Assembly (NCBI RefSeq): GCF_024055665.1
Contig: NZ_JAMXMC010000002.1
Span: forward strand, 124,001 to 188,000
Direction of reading: 5' to 3'
DNA: 64,000 nucleotides
From: Ideonella oryzae
GTDB taxonomy: Bacteria > Pseudomonadota > Gammaproteobacteria > Burkholderiales > Burkholderiaceae_C
In this document: positions 41,370 through 51,540 of the stretch, piece after piece
Layout of the letters: every line of letters begins with the position of its first letter
Numbering within the stretch: position 1 is the first letter of the stretch
Notes under the pieces: generated by a model
Told to the model about the DNA's origin: nothing
Database searches by the model: none
The model's input: only the letters and a program-made list of their open reading frames with translations
Program-made: the position numbers and the translations under genes

Positions 41370-42653
41370 ATGGCGTCAGCCCCGGACCACCGCGCTCCCT
41401 TGCAGGGGCTGGTGCGCGCCAGCCTGACCCTGGTGGCCGGCGGCGCGCTGGCCCAGGCCCTGCCGCTGCTGCTGGGGCCGCTGCTCACGCGCCTGTTCTC
41501 GCCGGCCGATTTCGGCCACTACCACCTGTTCGCCGCCGTGGCCGCCAACCTGGCGGTGGTGGCCTGCGCGCGCTACGAGTTCGCCCTGCCGCTGGCGGCC
41601 GATGCGGGCGAGGCCCAGGCCCTGCGGGTGCTGGCGCTGCGCATCGCGGCCCTGGTGACGGTGGCCAGCGCGGTGGGCGCGGCCGGCTGGTGGGCCTGGA
41701 GCCGCGAGCACTGGGTGGTCTGGCTGCCGCTGGCGGTGGCCAGCGCCGGTGCGGTGTCGCTGGCCACGCTGTGGGCCACGCGCGAGCAGCGCTTCAGCGC
41801 CCTGGCCGCGTCCCGGGTGCTGCAGTACGGCGGCGCGGCCCTGGCCCAGGCGGCCGCGGGGGCGCTGGGTTGGGGCGTGACCGGCCTGGTGGTGGCGCCC
41901 ATCGCGGCCACCCTGCTGGCCACGCTGGCGCTGCGCCTGCCGCTGGGGAGCGCCGGCCTGCGCTGGGACACGCTGGCCGCGGTGGCGCGCCGGCACCGGC
42001 AGTTTCCGTTGCTCAACACGCCGCACGCCTTCCTGGGCGCGCTGCAGGACACGGCCAGTGTGGCCCTGATCGCCGCCAGCCTGGGGCCGGCGGCGGCCGG
42101 CTTCTGGGGCCTGTCGCTGCGCTACCTGAAGGCGCCGGCCACGCTGGTGGGCAGCGCGGTCTCGCAGGCGCTCTATCCCAAGCTGGCGGCCGCAGGGGCG
42201 CAGCCCACGCCGGCGGCGCGCCAGGCCCTGCGCCGGGTGATGGCGGCGCTGGCCGTGCTGGCGCTGGCGCTGGTCGCCGGGCTGTGGGTACTGGCGCCCT
42301 GGGCCTTTGCCGCGCTGTTCGGCGAGCCCTGGCGGGCCGCGGGCGAGTTGGCCCGGGCGCTGGCGCTCTACATCGGCCTGCACTTCGTGGCCGCGCCGTT
42401 GGCCGTGGTGACCATGGCCTGGCAGGCCCAGGCCTGGGCGCTGCGTCTGGCGGTGCTGGGGCAGGTGGCCTTTGTCGCCGCGCTGGCGGCGGGCCTGCAC
42501 TGGGGCGGTCTGCAGGGGGCGGGCTGGGCCGTCTCGGCGGCCATGGCCGGCTATTTCGGCTACTACTTCTGGGCCCTGGTCACGTGGCCGGTGACGGCCC
42601 AAGGGCCGGCCGATGGACCGCCGGCTGCGGCAGGGGACAATCGCGCACCGTGA
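41370..42653 (+). CDS. wzx: Polysaccharide flippase (Wzx-like), first of two
   Basis: A 427-residue integral membrane protein with about 12 hydrophobic segments, of the MOP/PST superfamily. It should carry lipid-linked repeat units from the cytoplasmic to the periplasmic face of the inner membrane. The N-terminus shows the usual LTLVAGGALAQALPLLLGPLLTRLFSPADFGHY pattern. The ATG at 41370 is the first start after wbpE, and the much longer open frame covers wbpE in another phase. The stop overlaps the GTG of the next gene. A second flippase gene is at 58032 on the other strand. Confidence 0.87.
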   Translation: MASAPDHRAPLQGLVRASLTLVAGGALAQALPLLLGPLLTRLFSPADFGHYHLFAAVAANLAVVACARYEFALPLAADAGEAQALRVLALRIAALVTVASAVGAAGWWAWSREHWVVWLPLAVASAGAVSLATLWATREQRFSALAASRVLQYGGAALAQAAAGALGWGVTGLVVAPIAATLLATLALRLPLGSAGLRWDTLAAVARRHRQFPLLNTPHAFLGALQDTASVALIAASLGPAAAGFWGLSLRYLKAPATLVGSAVSQALYPKLAAAGAQPTPAARQALRRVMAALAVLALALVAGLWVLAPWAFAALFGEPWRAAGELARALALYIGLHFVAAPLAVVTMAWQAQAWALRLAVLGQVAFVAALAAGLHWGGLQGAGWAVSAAMAGYFGYYFWALVTWPVTAQGPADGPPAAAGDNRAP

Positions 42654-43255
42654 ACTGGTTTCGATCCACCCTCAACCGTTGGCGCCGCCGCTGGGTGCGC
42701 GCGCTGCTCTACCGCATCGTCTTCGGCGAGCGTTCGCAGGGGCAGGACCTGCCGCATACCCGCATCTCGCCGGCCGCCTGCATCGAGCAGGAAGACAAGC
42801 TGGTGCTGGCCGACCATGTCTACATCGGCCCCTTCAACTACCTGGAGTGCAGCGGCGGCATCACGCTCGGCGAGGGCGTGCAGATCACCAGCCACTGCAG
42901 CATCGTGACCCACAGCTCGCACCGCGCCGCGCGGCTGCTGGGCGAGGGCTTCGTGCGCTGGCCAGCGGCCGGCTTTGCCGAGCGGCCGGGCTGGGTTGCC
43001 GGGCCGGTGGAGATCGGCCCCTACAGCTTCATTGGCCCGCATTCGCTGATCGAGGCCAACACCAAGCTGGGCAAGGGCACGCTGGTGTGCGCCGGCAGCT
43101 TCGTGCGCGGCGAATACCCGGACTTCGTGATCCTGGAGGGCCGGCCGGCCCGCGTGGTGGGCGACAGCCGCCGCGCCGACCGCAAGCTGCTGCAGCGCTA
43201 CCCCGAGCTGCTGCCGCTGTACGAGGCCTGGGCCGGCCCGCTGGACGAGGACTGA
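42650..43255 (+). CDS. Left-handed beta-helix acetyltransferase
   Basis: A 201-residue acyltransferase with hexapeptide repeats spread from about residue 40 to 165 (ITLGEGVQITSHCSIVTHSSH, then GPYSFIGPHSLIEANTKLGKG). The HSSH segment resembles the catalytic His region of O-acetyltransferases of the maltose/galactoside acetyltransferase kind. It probably O-acetylates a sugar of the repeat unit, or N-acetylates the 4-amino sugar made by the aminotransferase downstream. The GTG start overlaps the flippase stop (GTGA). Confidence 0.8.
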   Translation: MNWFRSTLNRWRRRWVRALLYRIVFGERSQGQDLPHTRISPAACIEQEDKLVLADHVYIGPFNYLECSGGITLGEGVQITSHCSIVTHSSHRAARLLGEGFVRWPAAGFAERPGWVAGPVEIGPYSFIGPHSLIEANTKLGKGTLVCAGSFVRGEYPDFVILEGRPARVVGDSRRADRKLLQRYPELLPLYEAWAGPLDED

Positions 43256-43257
43256 GC

Positions 43258-44334
43258 GTGCGCCTGGTGCTGATCGGTGACGGGCAGAGCCCGCACCTGC
43301 TCAAGTGGGCGCGTGCGCTGGCTCCTCGGGTGGAGCTGTGGGCGATCTCCAGCCGCGGTTTCGACGCCGGCTTCGACGCCCTGGTGCCACCCGAGCGCCG
43401 GCTGGCCCTGGGCACCACACCGCGCTTCGAGGGAGGCAATGCCGGCCTGCTGCAGGCCCTGCCCACCGTGGTGCGCTGGCTCAAGGCCGCGCAGCCGGAC
43501 TGGCTGGCGCCGCACTACCTCACCTCCCACGGCACGCTGGCCTGGCTGGCGGTGCGCTTCGGTGGGGTGAAAGCGCGCATCGCCGGCTCGGCCTGGGGCT
43601 CGGACATCCTGCTGACCCCGCAGAAGAGCCGGCTGATGGGCTGGCTGACCCGCCGCGTGCTGCAGGCCTGTGCGTTGACCACCAGTGACTCGCGCCACAT
43701 GGCCGAGCGCATGCGGGCGCTGGGCGCGCGCGAGGTGATGACCTTTCCCTTTGGCCTGGAGGCCCTGCCGCCCTGGCCCGAGCACAAGGACGATGCCCTG
43801 TTCTTCGCCAACCGGGCTCTGGAAGCGCTCTACCGGCCCGAGCGGGTGCTGGACGCCTTTGCGGCCATCGCCCGCGACTGGCCCGAGGCCCAGCTGGTGG
43901 TGGCCCACGACGGCGCGCTGCGCCCGGCGCTGGAGGCCCGCGCCGCCCAGCCCGACCTGGCGGGCAAGGTGCGCTTCGTCGGTCGGCTGGACGCTGCGAC
44001 GCAAGCCGGCTGGTATGCCCAGGCTCGCTGGTACCTGAGCCTGCCGGCCAGCGATTCGGTCTCCGTCTCGGTGCTGGAGGCCATGGGCCACGGCTGCATC
44101 CCCATCCTGTCGGACCTGCCGGCCAACCGCGAGCTGGTGGACGACGGCCACAACGGCCTGATCCTGGCCGACGGGGAACTGCCCACCCGCACCCGGCTGG
44201 CCCCGCTGGCGGCCCATGCCGACGCGGTGGGCGCCGCGTTGCAGGAATGGGTGGGCTTGCACGCCCTGTTTCCGGACAGCGTGCAGACCTATGTGCAGCG
44301 GCTCGAACAAATCAGCGGCGGGTCGCAGTCATGA
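43258..44334 (+). CDS. Glycosyltransferase, GT4 family
   Basis: A 358-residue retaining glycosyltransferase with a GT-B fold. The donor-binding C-terminal domain shows [10 protein letters not shown] and [35 protein letters not shown], which carries the E-x7-E region of GT4. The N-terminal half begins with [21 protein letters not shown], a form often found in polysaccharide loci. It adds one sugar of the repeat unit, but donor and linkage cannot be read. The GTG start lies 2 bases after the acetyltransferase stop, and its own stop overlaps the next glycosyltransferase by 4 bases. Confidence 0.87.
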   Translation: MRLVLIGDGQSPHLLKWARALAPRVELWAISSRGFDAGFDALVPPERRLALGTTPRFEGGNAGLLQALPTVVRWLKAAQPDWLAPHYLTSHGTLAWLAVRFGGVKARIAGSAWGSDILLTPQKSRLMGWLTRRVLQACALTTSDSRHMAERMRALGAREVMTFPFGLEALPPWPEHKDDALFFANRALEALYRPERVLDAFAAIARDWPEAQLVVAHDGALRPALEARAAQPDLAGKVRFVGRLDAATQAGWYAQARWYLSLPASDSVSVSVLEAMGHGCIPILSDLPANRELVDDGHNGLILADGELPTRTRLAPLAAHADAVGAALQEWVGLHALFPDSVQTYVQRLEQISGGSQS

Positions 44335-45563
44335 ACATCCTCTACCTGAACCACTACGCCGGCACGCCCGCGCTGGGCATGGAGTACCGGCCCTACTACC
44401 TGGCGCGCGAATGGGTGCGCGCGGGCCACCGCGTGACGATGGTGGCGGCCGACTTCTCGCATGTGCGGGCCCGCCAGCCCCAGGCCGGCACCGAGGGGGT
44501 GGACGGCATCAGCTACCACTGGCTGCCCACGCCGCCTTACCAGGGCAATGGCCTGGGCCGGGTGAAGAACATCTGGGCCTACCTGAAGCAGGTCTGGCAG
44601 CGCACGCCGGCGCTGATCGCCGAGGCCCGGCCGGACGTGGTGATTGCCTCCAGCACCTACCCGATGGACATCTGGGTGGCGCGGCGCATCGCCCGCCGGG
44701 CGGGGGCGGTGCTGGTCTTCGAGGTGCACGACCTCTGGCCGCTGTCGCCCATCGAGCTTTCGGGCATGTCGCCCCACCACCCCTTCGCGCTGCTGTGCGG
44801 CTGGGCCGAGAAGACGGCCTACCGCGATGCGGATGTGGTGGTGTCCATGCTGCCCAAGGTGCATGGGCACATGGCCTCGCGTGGGCTGGACCTGAAGAAG
44901 CTGACCATCGTGCCCAATGGCATCTCGCCCGAGGACTGGGCCGGCACGTCGCCCCCGCTCAAGCCCGAGGTGGCCCGGGTGATCGACGCAGCCCATGCCG
45001 CCGGCCGCACGGTGCTGGGCTATGCCGGCTCCATGGGCCTGCCCAATGCGCTGGACACGCTGCTGGACGCCGCGGCCCAACTGCGCGAGGACGCGGTGGA
45101 GATCGTGCTGGTGGGCGATGGCCACGAGCGCGAGCGCCTGGTGCGCCGTCTGGCCGACGAGGGCCTGGACCGGGTGCACTGGTGTGGCCCCATCCCCAAG
45201 GCCCAGATCCCGTCCTTCCTGGCCGCCATCGACATCGCCTACATCGGCTGGCAGCGGGTGCCCATCTACCGCTTCGGCATCGCGCCCAACAAGCTGATGG
45301 ACTACCTGATGGCCGGCTGCCCGGTGCTGCATGCGGTGGAGGCCGGCAACGACCCGGTGGCCGAAGCCGGCTGCGGCGTGACCGTGCCGCCCGAATCGCC
45401 CGCCGCAGTGGTGCAGGGCCTGCGCCAGTTGCTGGCTGTACCGGCCGAGGCGCGCCGCGCCATGGGCCAGCGGGGCCGTGCCTTTGTGCAGGCCGAACAC
45501 ACCTACCCCGTGCTGGCGGCCCGCTTCCTGGCTGCCTGCCAGCGCGCCAGAGGACAATCCTGA
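44331..45563 (+). CDS. Glycosyltransferase, GT4 family (WbuB-like)
   Basis: A 410-residue GT-B enzyme. The N-terminus [33 protein letters not shown] is typical of the WbuB group, whose E. coli member transfers an acetamido-6-deoxyhexose. The C-terminal domain has [21 protein letters not shown] and [25 protein letters not shown]. An amino-sugar donor is plausible, given WbpM and the aminotransferase nearby, but remains inference. The ATG overlaps the previous stop (ATGA). Confidence 0.87.
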   Translation: MNILYLNHYAGTPALGMEYRPYYLAREWVRAGHRVTMVAADFSHVRARQPQAGTEGVDGISYHWLPTPPYQGNGLGRVKNIWAYLKQVWQRTPALIAEARPDVVIASSTYPMDIWVARRIARRAGAVLVFEVHDLWPLSPIELSGMSPHHPFALLCGWAEKTAYRDADVVVSMLPKVHGHMASRGLDLKKLTIVPNGISPEDWAGTSPPLKPEVARVIDAAHAAGRTVLGYAGSMGLPNALDTLLDAAAQLREDAVEIVLVGDGHERERLVRRLADEGLDRVHWCGPIPKAQIPSFLAAIDIAYIGWQRVPIYRFGIAPNKLMDYLMAGCPVLHAVEAGNDPVAEAGCGVTVPPESPAAVVQGLRQLLAVPAEARRAMGQRGRAFVQAEHTYPVLAARFLAACQRARGQS

Positions 45564-45568
45564 TCACC

Positions 45569-46738
45569 ATGAGCACCGACATGCTGCCGTTTTTGCCCTT
45601 CGCCCTGCCCGAGATCGGCGAGGAAGAGATCGCCGAGGTGGTGGACACCCTGCGCTCCGGCTGGGTCACCACCGGGCCCAAGGCCAAGCGCTTCGAGGCC
45701 GCCTTCACCGAGTTTCTGGGCGACCCGTCGCTGGAATCCATCGCCGTCAATTCCGCCACCGCCGGCCTGCACCTGGCGCTGGAAGCGGTGGGCGTGGGCC
45801 CGGGCGACGAGGTCATCACCACCACCCACACCTTCACCGCCAGCGCCGAGGTGGCCCGCTACCTGGGCGCGGACGTGAAGCTGGTGGACATCGACCCGGC
45901 CACCTACTGCATCAGCCCTGCGGCGTTGGAAGCCGCCATCACGCCGCGCACCAAGTGCGTGGTGCCGGTGCACTACGGCGGCCTGGCGGCCGACATGACG
46001 GCCATCCTCGCGATTGCGAAAAAGCACGGTCTGAAGGTGGTGGAGGATGCGGCCCATGCGCTGCCCACCACCCACCGCGGTCAGCTCATCGGCACGCTGG
46101 ACAGCGACGCCACCGTCTTCAGCTTTTACGCCAACAAGACCATGACGACCGGCGAGGGCGGCATGCTGGTGACGCGCCACCCCGAGGTGGCCGCGCGCGC
46201 CAAGGTGATGCGCCTGCACGGCATCAACCGCGATGCCTTCGACCGCTTCACCGCCAAGGTGCCAAGCTGGTACTACGAGATCGTGGCGCCGGGCTTCAAG
46301 TACAACCTGACCGACATCGCCGCCGCACTGGGCCTGCACCAGCTCAAGCGTCTGCAGGCCTTCCAGGCCCGCCGCGCCGAGCTGGCCGCCGCCTATGCCG
46401 AAGCCCTGGCCGGCCTGCCGCTGCGCCTGCCGCCCCAGCCCCTGGCGGGTGATGTGCATGCCTGGCACCTGTATGTGGTGGAACTGAGCGACGAGGCCCC
46501 GGTCACCCGCGAGGCCTTCATCGAGTCGCTCTACGCCGATGGCATCGGCTGCAGCGTGCACTACATTCCGCTGCACCAGCACCCGTACTGGAAGGAACAC
46601 TACGGCCTGAAGGCCGAGGACTTCCCTCACAGCCAACGGGCGTATGAGCGCATCGTCAGCCTGCCGCTCTACACCCGCATGACCGAGGCCGACGTGCAGC
46701 GCGTGGCCGCTGCCGCGCGCAAGGCGCTGCGCGCCTGA
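45569..46738 (+). CDS. DegT/DnrJ/ArnB-family sugar 4-aminotransferase
   Basis: A 389-residue PLP enzyme resembling ArnB and other 4-keto-sugar aminotransferases. The opening [31 protein letters not shown] is characteristic, and the PLP lysine is K190 in [15 protein letters not shown]. It probably aminates the 4-keto-6-deoxy-HexNAc made by the WbpM-type dehydratase encoded two genes downstream, yielding a UDP-4-amino-6-deoxy sugar. The product could be a QuiNAc4N or FucNAc4N type, which depends on stereochemistry that sequence does not show. It starts 5 bases after the GT4 stop. Confidence 0.87.
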   Translation: MSTDMLPFLPFALPEIGEEEIAEVVDTLRSGWVTTGPKAKRFEAAFTEFLGDPSLESIAVNSATAGLHLALEAVGVGPGDEVITTTHTFTASAEVARYLGADVKLVDIDPATYCISPAALEAAITPRTKCVVPVHYGGLAADMTAILAIAKKHGLKVVEDAAHALPTTHRGQLIGTLDSDATVFSFYANKTMTTGEGGMLVTRHPEVAARAKVMRLHGINRDAFDRFTAKVPSWYYEIVAPGFKYNLTDIAAALGLHQLKRLQAFQARRAELAAAYAEALAGLPLRLPPQPLAGDVHAWHLYVVELSDEAPVTREAFIESLYADGIGCSVHYIPLHQHPYWKEHYGLKAEDFPHSQRAYERIVSLPLYTRMTEADVQRVAAAARKALRA

Positions 46739-46752
46739 GCCTGCCCGAGCCC

Positions 46753-47346
46753 ATGGCCAAGCGCCTGTTCGACCTGATTGCCGCCGGCCTGGGGCTGGCG
46801 CTGCTGGCGCTGCCCGGCCTGCTGGTGGGGCTGGCCATCCAGCTCGACTCGCCCGGTCCCGTCTTCTTCCGTCAGGAGCGGGTGGGGCGGGGCGGCCGGC
46901 TGTTTCGCATCCACAAGTTCCGCACCATGCGGGTGGACGCCGAGCGCCAGGGCCAGCTGACCGTGGGCGCCGATGCGCGCATCACCCGGGTGGGTGCCTT
47001 CCTGCGCGCGCACCGGCTGGACGAGCTGCCCCAGCTGATCGATGTGGTGCAGGGCACGATGAGCCTGGTGGGCCCGCGCCCCGAGGTGCCACGTTACGTG
47101 GCGCATTACCCGGCGGCGCTGAAGGAGGTGGTGCTGTCGGTGCGTCCGGGCATCACCGATCCGGCCTCGCTGCGTTTCCGCCATGAATCGGCGCAGCTGG
47201 CGGCCGCGGCCGACCCCGAGCGCGAATACATCGATGTCATCCTGCCGGCCAAGCTGGCCTGCGCGGCCGACTACGCAGCCCATGCCTCGCTGTGGACCGA
47301 CCTGGGCGTGGTGCTGCGCACGCTGCGCGTGCTGCTGACCCGCTGA
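46753..47346 (+). CDS. Initiating sugar-phosphate transferase (PglC-type phosphoglycosyl transferase)
   Basis: A 197-residue monotopic phosphoglycosyl transferase that loads the first sugar-1-phosphate onto undecaprenyl phosphate. It is the small form with a single re-entrant helix near residues 5-30. The catalytic pair D90-E91 lies in RLDELPQL, and conserved motifs include HKFRTMR and MSLVGPRPE. Together with the aminotransferase and WbpM next to it, the set recalls the PglC-PglE-PglF trio, so a diamino-trideoxy or related HexNAc sugar probably begins the repeat unit. The usual length for this class is about 200. Confidence 0.92.
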   Translation: MAKRLFDLIAAGLGLALLALPGLLVGLAIQLDSPGPVFFRQERVGRGGRLFRIHKFRTMRVDAERQGQLTVGADARITRVGAFLRAHRLDELPQLIDVVQGTMSLVGPRPEVPRYVAHYPAALKEVVLSVRPGITDPASLRFRHESAQLAAAADPEREYIDVILPAKLACAADYAAHASLWTDLGVVLRTLRVLLTR

Positions 47347-47357
47347 ACCTTTTCACC

Positions 47358-49259
47358 ATGAGCACCTCCTCTCTCACCGTCTGGCACCGCCTGGACCGCT
47401 TTCTGGCCCGGCTGCGCCCGCACCGCGTGCCGCTGTCGCTGGCCATCGACGCCGTCATGGTCGTCGTCGCCTGGCACGCCACTTACCTGTTCCGAATGGG
47501 CTTCGAGCGCTGGTTGTACGAGCGGCCGCCCTACGATGTCTGGGTGCTGGTGGGCGTCGTGGTGGTGTACCTGTCGGCGTTCGTCGCGCTCCGGGTGCCG
47601 CAGGGCATGTGGCGTTTTTCGGGGTTCGGCGAGATCAAGCGCCTGACCCTGGCCTGCCTGGTGGCCGGCGTGGTCAGTGCCGCGGGCACCATGGGTCTGC
47701 AGTTCTATGGCGTGCCGCGGGCCGTGCTGGCCCTGCACCCCTTCGTGGTGCTGATGGCGGTCAGCGGCGTGCGTCTTCTCTACCGCGCCTTGTATGAGCA
47801 TGCGCGGGCGCGCATCAGCGGCGACACCGGGCCCGAGAAGCGGGCACTGGTGCTGGGGGCCGGCGAGGCGGCCAAGCGCCTGCTGGCAGGCATCCAGCAC
47901 CAAGGCTGGGTGATCCAGGGGCTATTGGATGACGATCCCGCCAAGCAGGGCGCTCGCATTGCGGGGGTGCCGGTGCTGGGACCGCTGACGGCGGTGAAGG
48001 ATCCAGGCGTGCTGGGGAATGCCACCCACCTGATCATTGCCCTGCCGGCGGCCACCGCGGCGCAGCGGCGCCGCGCTGTCGATCTGGCAGGCAGTACTGG
48101 CTTGCCTGTGCTGACCGTGCCATCGGCCGAGGAGTTGCGCCGGGGCGATCAGGTCAACCGGGTGCGCGACATCGAGCCCGAGGATCTGCTGGGCCGCGAG
48201 CCGGTGCGACTCGACGAGAACGGCATCGGCGAGGTGCTGCGCGGCAAGACCGTGCTGGTGACCGGCGGCGGCGGCAGCATCGGCAGCGAACTGTGTCGCC
48301 AGGTGGCGCGCTATCAACCCGCGCGTCTGGTGGTGGTCGAGTTGTCCGAGTTCAACCTCTACACCATCGAGCAGGACTTGGCGCTGCATTTCCCCCAGCT
48401 GGAGGTACTCAAGCTGATCGGCGACGTGAAGGACCTGGACGGCCTGCGTGCCATCTTCCAGCGCACGAAGCCGCAGGTTGTCTTTCACGCTGCGGCCTAC
48501 AAGCACGTGCCGCTGATGGAGGTGGACAACGCCTGGGCCGCCCTGCGCAACAACACCCTGGGCACCTACCACGCGGCCCTGGCCGCGGCTGAGGTGGGCG
48601 TCGAGCGCTTCGTGCTGATCAGTACCGACAAGGCGGTGAACCCCACCAACGTGATGGGGGCCACCAAGCGGGCCGCCGAACTGGTCATCTCCGCCATGGC
48701 GGCGGAGCACCAGGGCACCCGCTTCATGGCCGTGCGTTTCGGCAATGTGCTGGGCAGCAGTGGCAGCGTGATTCCGAAGTTCAAGGAACAGATTGCCCGC
48801 GGCGGGCCGATCACGGTGACTCACCCGGACATTATTCGTTACTTCATGACGATTCCGGAGGCCGCTCGGCTGGTTGTCCAGGCGGCCGCCATTGGTCAGA
48901 GCGGGCAGGTGCTGGTACTGGACATGGGCGAGCCAGTGAAGATCGCCAATCTGGCGCAGGACATGATTCGGTTGGCAGGTCGATCGGAGCAGGAAATTCG
49001 GGTGGAATACACCGGGTTGCGCCCGGGAGAGAAACTGTACGAGGAGCTGCTGGCGTCGAGCGACACCACGTTGCCTACCGGTATCGAGCGCCTGTTCCTG
49101 GCCAAGCTGGATGATGGTGCCTCAGGTGCGTACGTCGTGGTGCCGTGGCTTGCAGAGGCGGATGCTTTGGGGGCGCAGCCATCAGATGAGGCCGTCCGAC
49201 AGTTGCTGCATCGGCTGGTTCCCGAGTTTCACCGTCCCGGCAGGGAGACAGGCCAATGA
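47358..49259 (+). CDS. wbpM: UDP-GlcNAc 4,6-dehydratase, membrane-bound (WbpM/PglF type)
   Basis: Converts a UDP-HexNAc to the 4-keto-6-deoxy form, the entry to QuiNAc-, FucNAc- or diamino-sugars. The 633-residue protein has four N-terminal transmembrane segments (about 20-135). A first Rossmann-like domain contains LVLGAGEAAKRLL, and the catalytic SDR domain begins with LVTGGGGSIGSELCRQV near residue 300. The active site has S in STDKAVNPTNVMGATK with Met in place of the usual Tyr, which is normal for WbpM. It is complete, unlike the short soluble FlaA1 forms. Its stop overlaps the next gene by 4 bases. Confidence 0.95.
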   Translation: MSTSSLTVWHRLDRFLARLRPHRVPLSLAIDAVMVVVAWHATYLFRMGFERWLYERPPYDVWVLVGVVVVYLSAFVALRVPQGMWRFSGFGEIKRLTLACLVAGVVSAAGTMGLQFYGVPRAVLALHPFVVLMAVSGVRLLYRALYEHARARISGDTGPEKRALVLGAGEAAKRLLAGIQHQGWVIQGLLDDDPAKQGARIAGVPVLGPLTAVKDPGVLGNATHLIIALPAATAAQRRRAVDLAGSTGLPVLTVPSAEELRRGDQVNRVRDIEPEDLLGREPVRLDENGIGEVLRGKTVLVTGGGGSIGSELCRQVARYQPARLVVVELSEFNLYTIEQDLALHFPQLEVLKLIGDVKDLDGLRAIFQRTKPQVVFHAAAYKHVPLMEVDNAWAALRNNTLGTYHAALAAAEVGVERFVLISTDKAVNPTNVMGATKRAAELVISAMAAEHQGTRFMAVRFGNVLGSSGSVIPKFKEQIARGGPITVTHPDIIRYFMTIPEAARLVVQAAAIGQSGQVLVLDMGEPVKIANLAQDMIRLAGRSEQEIRVEYTGLRPGEKLYEELLASSDTTLPTGIERLFLAKLDDGASGAYVVVPWLAEADALGAQPSDEAVRQLLHRLVPEFHRPGRETGQ

Positions 49260-50125
49260 CGGCGTGGGGACGCATTCGCCTCTCGTACCTCGGACCTGTG
49301 CTGCTGACAGCGCTTGTCATCGTGCTCGTCATCCCGGTAACTCGAGCGGCCCTTAAAGCGGCTGTGCACAACGCTGATGTGGCTTGGTTTGATGAAGGCC
49401 TGCAAGACGCATGGGGACGCCTCGCCTTGGGCGAGGACTGGGCGCACGCCTCTCCATTGCGGCAGCCTCAGGACTATGGGTGGCTGATTGATGCTGGCCC
49501 AGCACCTGTGCGTATCGCGCATGCGCTAGGCGATTCAGGGGGGCCGGAGGCCAACAGCGTGGCCGCGATGCGGCGCGCCGTGGACGCAGGCATACGCCTT
49601 CTTGAGGTGGACCTTTCGTTGGAGAGCAGCGGCGAGTTGCGTTGCGCCCACGATCCTGGCACGCCGAGGGCTGCACAGGCATGCACCTTTGAGTCACTGA
49701 TGGCGGCGTTGCCGGACGGGACATGGCTGGTCCTCGACATCAAGAGCGACTTCGCTGAGACGGGTGAGCGTGTGGTACATGCACTGCGCGCCAATGGTCG
49801 GGCCAGGCAAGTCGTGTTTCAGCTGTACCGCCCAGAGGACATGGCCTTGTTTGAGCGTTGGCAGGCCCAGTTAAACTTGCCGGGGCCCATTGTTACGGCC
49901 TATCTGTCACATCGCTCGGTGGATACAGTGGCCAGGGAGAGTGCACGGCTGGGTGTGCGAGCATTCACACTGCCCATGTCGCGTCTTGCTGCCTTCTCGC
50001 GTCGGCCGGACGGTTTGTCGGTGTTTGTCCATCCTGTGCACGACTGCGGAGCTTGGCATGAGGCGCAGGCGGCGCACGCTCGCGGCATTTACACACGCAC
50101 TGAGGTGCGCTGCGGTCATGGCTGA
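49256..50125 (+). CDS. Membrane-anchored GDPD/PI-PLC-like phosphodiesterase
   Basis: A 289-residue protein with one N-terminal membrane segment (about 10-29) and a TIM-barrel phosphodiesterase domain that should face the periplasm. Likely active-site residues are H89 in RIAHALG, E98 in the PEANS segment, E117 and D119 in LLEVDLS, and H132-D133 in CAHDPG. Classical GDPD enzymes have His-Arg at the first site. Here it is His-Ala, as in a divergent IAHA subgroup. The substrate could be a glycerophospho-linked glycan or lipid. It is co-translated with WbpM and overlaps the next gene by 8 bases, so it seems part of the glycan system. Confidence 0.75.
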   Translation: MTAWGRIRLSYLGPVLLTALVIVLVIPVTRAALKAAVHNADVAWFDEGLQDAWGRLALGEDWAHASPLRQPQDYGWLIDAGPAPVRIAHALGDSGGPEANSVAAMRRAVDAGIRLLEVDLSLESSGELRCAHDPGTPRAAQACTFESLMAALPDGTWLVLDIKSDFAETGERVVHALRANGRARQVVFQLYRPEDMALFERWQAQLNLPGPIVTAYLSHRSVDTVARESARLGVRAFTLPMSRLAAFSRRPDGLSVFVHPVHDCGAWHEAQAAHARGIYTRTEVRCGHG

Positions 50126-51536
50126 CAGCAACTTCCCACATGTCTTCGCATCTTCGCGTGCGACCGGCGCGCATCCGGTTCTGGGCTTCGCATGCCTGGC
50201 TGGCGCTGTTGTGCTCGTTCAAGTCCCGTTCTGGATCGCTGCGAGCCAGTATGCGATCGACCGGCCGCTGTTCAATGTCGACTTTCTGCTGGCACTGCTG
50301 ATGGCGGTGGCGTTGCCTCGTGTCGGCCCAGTGGCGCTTGCCGCGGCCTGGGGGGTTGAGATCGCGCGCGATGTCGCGCGCTGCTATCACTTTGTTGACA
50401 CAGGTGAATTCATTGCATCTGCGCGTTATCTCGACACGATAGAAATCGGGCGCATCGTTTCTTGGACGGTACTGCCGGCGGTCGTGGCGCTGGCATTGTG
50501 CGGCCTGGTGGTGCTGCGCATGCTTGCACGGGCGCGGCCGCCGCTGCCCATGTTCCTGGTGCTGGTCGCCTTGACGGTGGGGATGCTCGGCGTGGACACG
50601 GCCAACGGTTCGAACCGTATCCTGGGAATGGGGGCGGACCGCTTTCACCTTCCTGTCAATATCGCTGGCAGTCCTGGATGGAACATCTATGCAGAGCAGC
50701 GCGCGGCGTGGCGAGGTTCTACTGTTCCGATGAAGCGCTGGGCCAGGGCACCGGTCTACGAGCAGATGTGGGCCTGGAAGGCTGCACATCCGAATGGCAG
50801 CGAGTTGCTGGTGCTCGTCGAGTCCATGGGCCTGCCGCACAGTCCGGCCGTGCGTGATTGGCTGTACGCTCGCCTAGATACATCGCAGGTTCAGGCGCGT
50901 TGGAATGTGCAGCGCGCGAGTGACCCGTTCTACGGATCAACAACCTATGGTGAGTTACGCGTGCTGTGCGGACTGCGCGGCCACTACACGCGGCTCAAAC
51001 GATCCGACGAGGAACTTTGTCTGCCGCGTGTTTTCGCGGCGCTGGGGCAGCCGGCGGCAGGTCTGCATGGGTTCAATCTCTCGATGTTCGAACGAGCGAG
51101 TTGGTGGCCTGAACTGGGCTTGGCGCCTCAACATTTCGAGAGGGGGCAGACCCCTTTGCGGATGGCATGCAACGACGCCTTTCCGGGCGTGTGTGACGGA
51201 CAGGTGCTGACGCGTGCAGCGACGTTGGCAGAGCGCCCCGGCAGCTTCACCTACGTGGTGACGTTGGATACACATCTGCCCTTGCCGCAACAGGACGAAC
51301 CTCTGAACCCCGAGCTTGCGAGGAGGTGCGCCGCAGATACCTTGCCCAGCGTCGCATGCCAAATGGTGCAGCGGTTGGGTGACGTTCTGGATCAGATCGC
51401 TGGAGCGCTGGCGAAGCTACAGACCACACCGATGGTGGCCGTTGTCGGTGACCATGCTCCGCCGTTTGTCCAGCCGCTTGACCGCGACGCATTCGATAGT
51501 GGGAATGTACCGGCGCTGTTGTTGACGCCGCGCTGA
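50118..51536 (+). CDS. LTA-synthase-like phosphoglycerol/phosphoethanolamine transferase family protein
   Basis: A 472-residue membrane enzyme of the alkaline phosphatase/sulfatase superfamily. Four hydrophobic segments (about 20-41, 55-80, 112-137, 143-160) are followed by a periplasmic catalytic domain. Metal and nucleophile residues can be placed: E235 in VLVESMG, T275 or T276 in YGSTTYGELRVLCGL, H386 in TLDTHLPLP, and D445-H446 in VVGDHAPPF. Relatives move phosphoglycerol or phosphoethanolamine from a phospholipid to a glycan. It is the last gene of the rightward operon and probably decorates the polysaccharide. An alternative ATG at 50058 would add 20 residues but overlaps the previous gene more. 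Confidence 0.8.
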   Translation: MADSNFPHVFASSRATGAHPVLGFACLAGAVVLVQVPFWIAASQYAIDRPLFNVDFLLALLMAVALPRVGPVALAAAWGVEIARDVARCYHFVDTGEFIASARYLDTIEIGRIVSWTVLPAVVALALCGLVVLRMLARARPPLPMFLVLVALTVGMLGVDTANGSNRILGMGADRFHLPVNIAGSPGWNIYAEQRAAWRGSTVPMKRWARAPVYEQMWAWKAAHPNGSELLVLVESMGLPHSPAVRDWLYARLDTSQVQARWNVQRASDPFYGSTTYGELRVLCGLRGHYTRLKRSDEELCLPRVFAALGQPAAGLHGFNLSMFERASWWPELGLAPQHFERGQTPLRMACNDAFPGVCDGQVLTRAATLAERPGSFTYVVTLDTHLPLPQQDEPLNPELARRCAADTLPSVACQMVQRLGDVLDQIAGALAKLQTTPMVAVVGDHAPPFVQPLDRDAFDSGNVPALLLTPR

Positions 51537-51540
51537 AACT

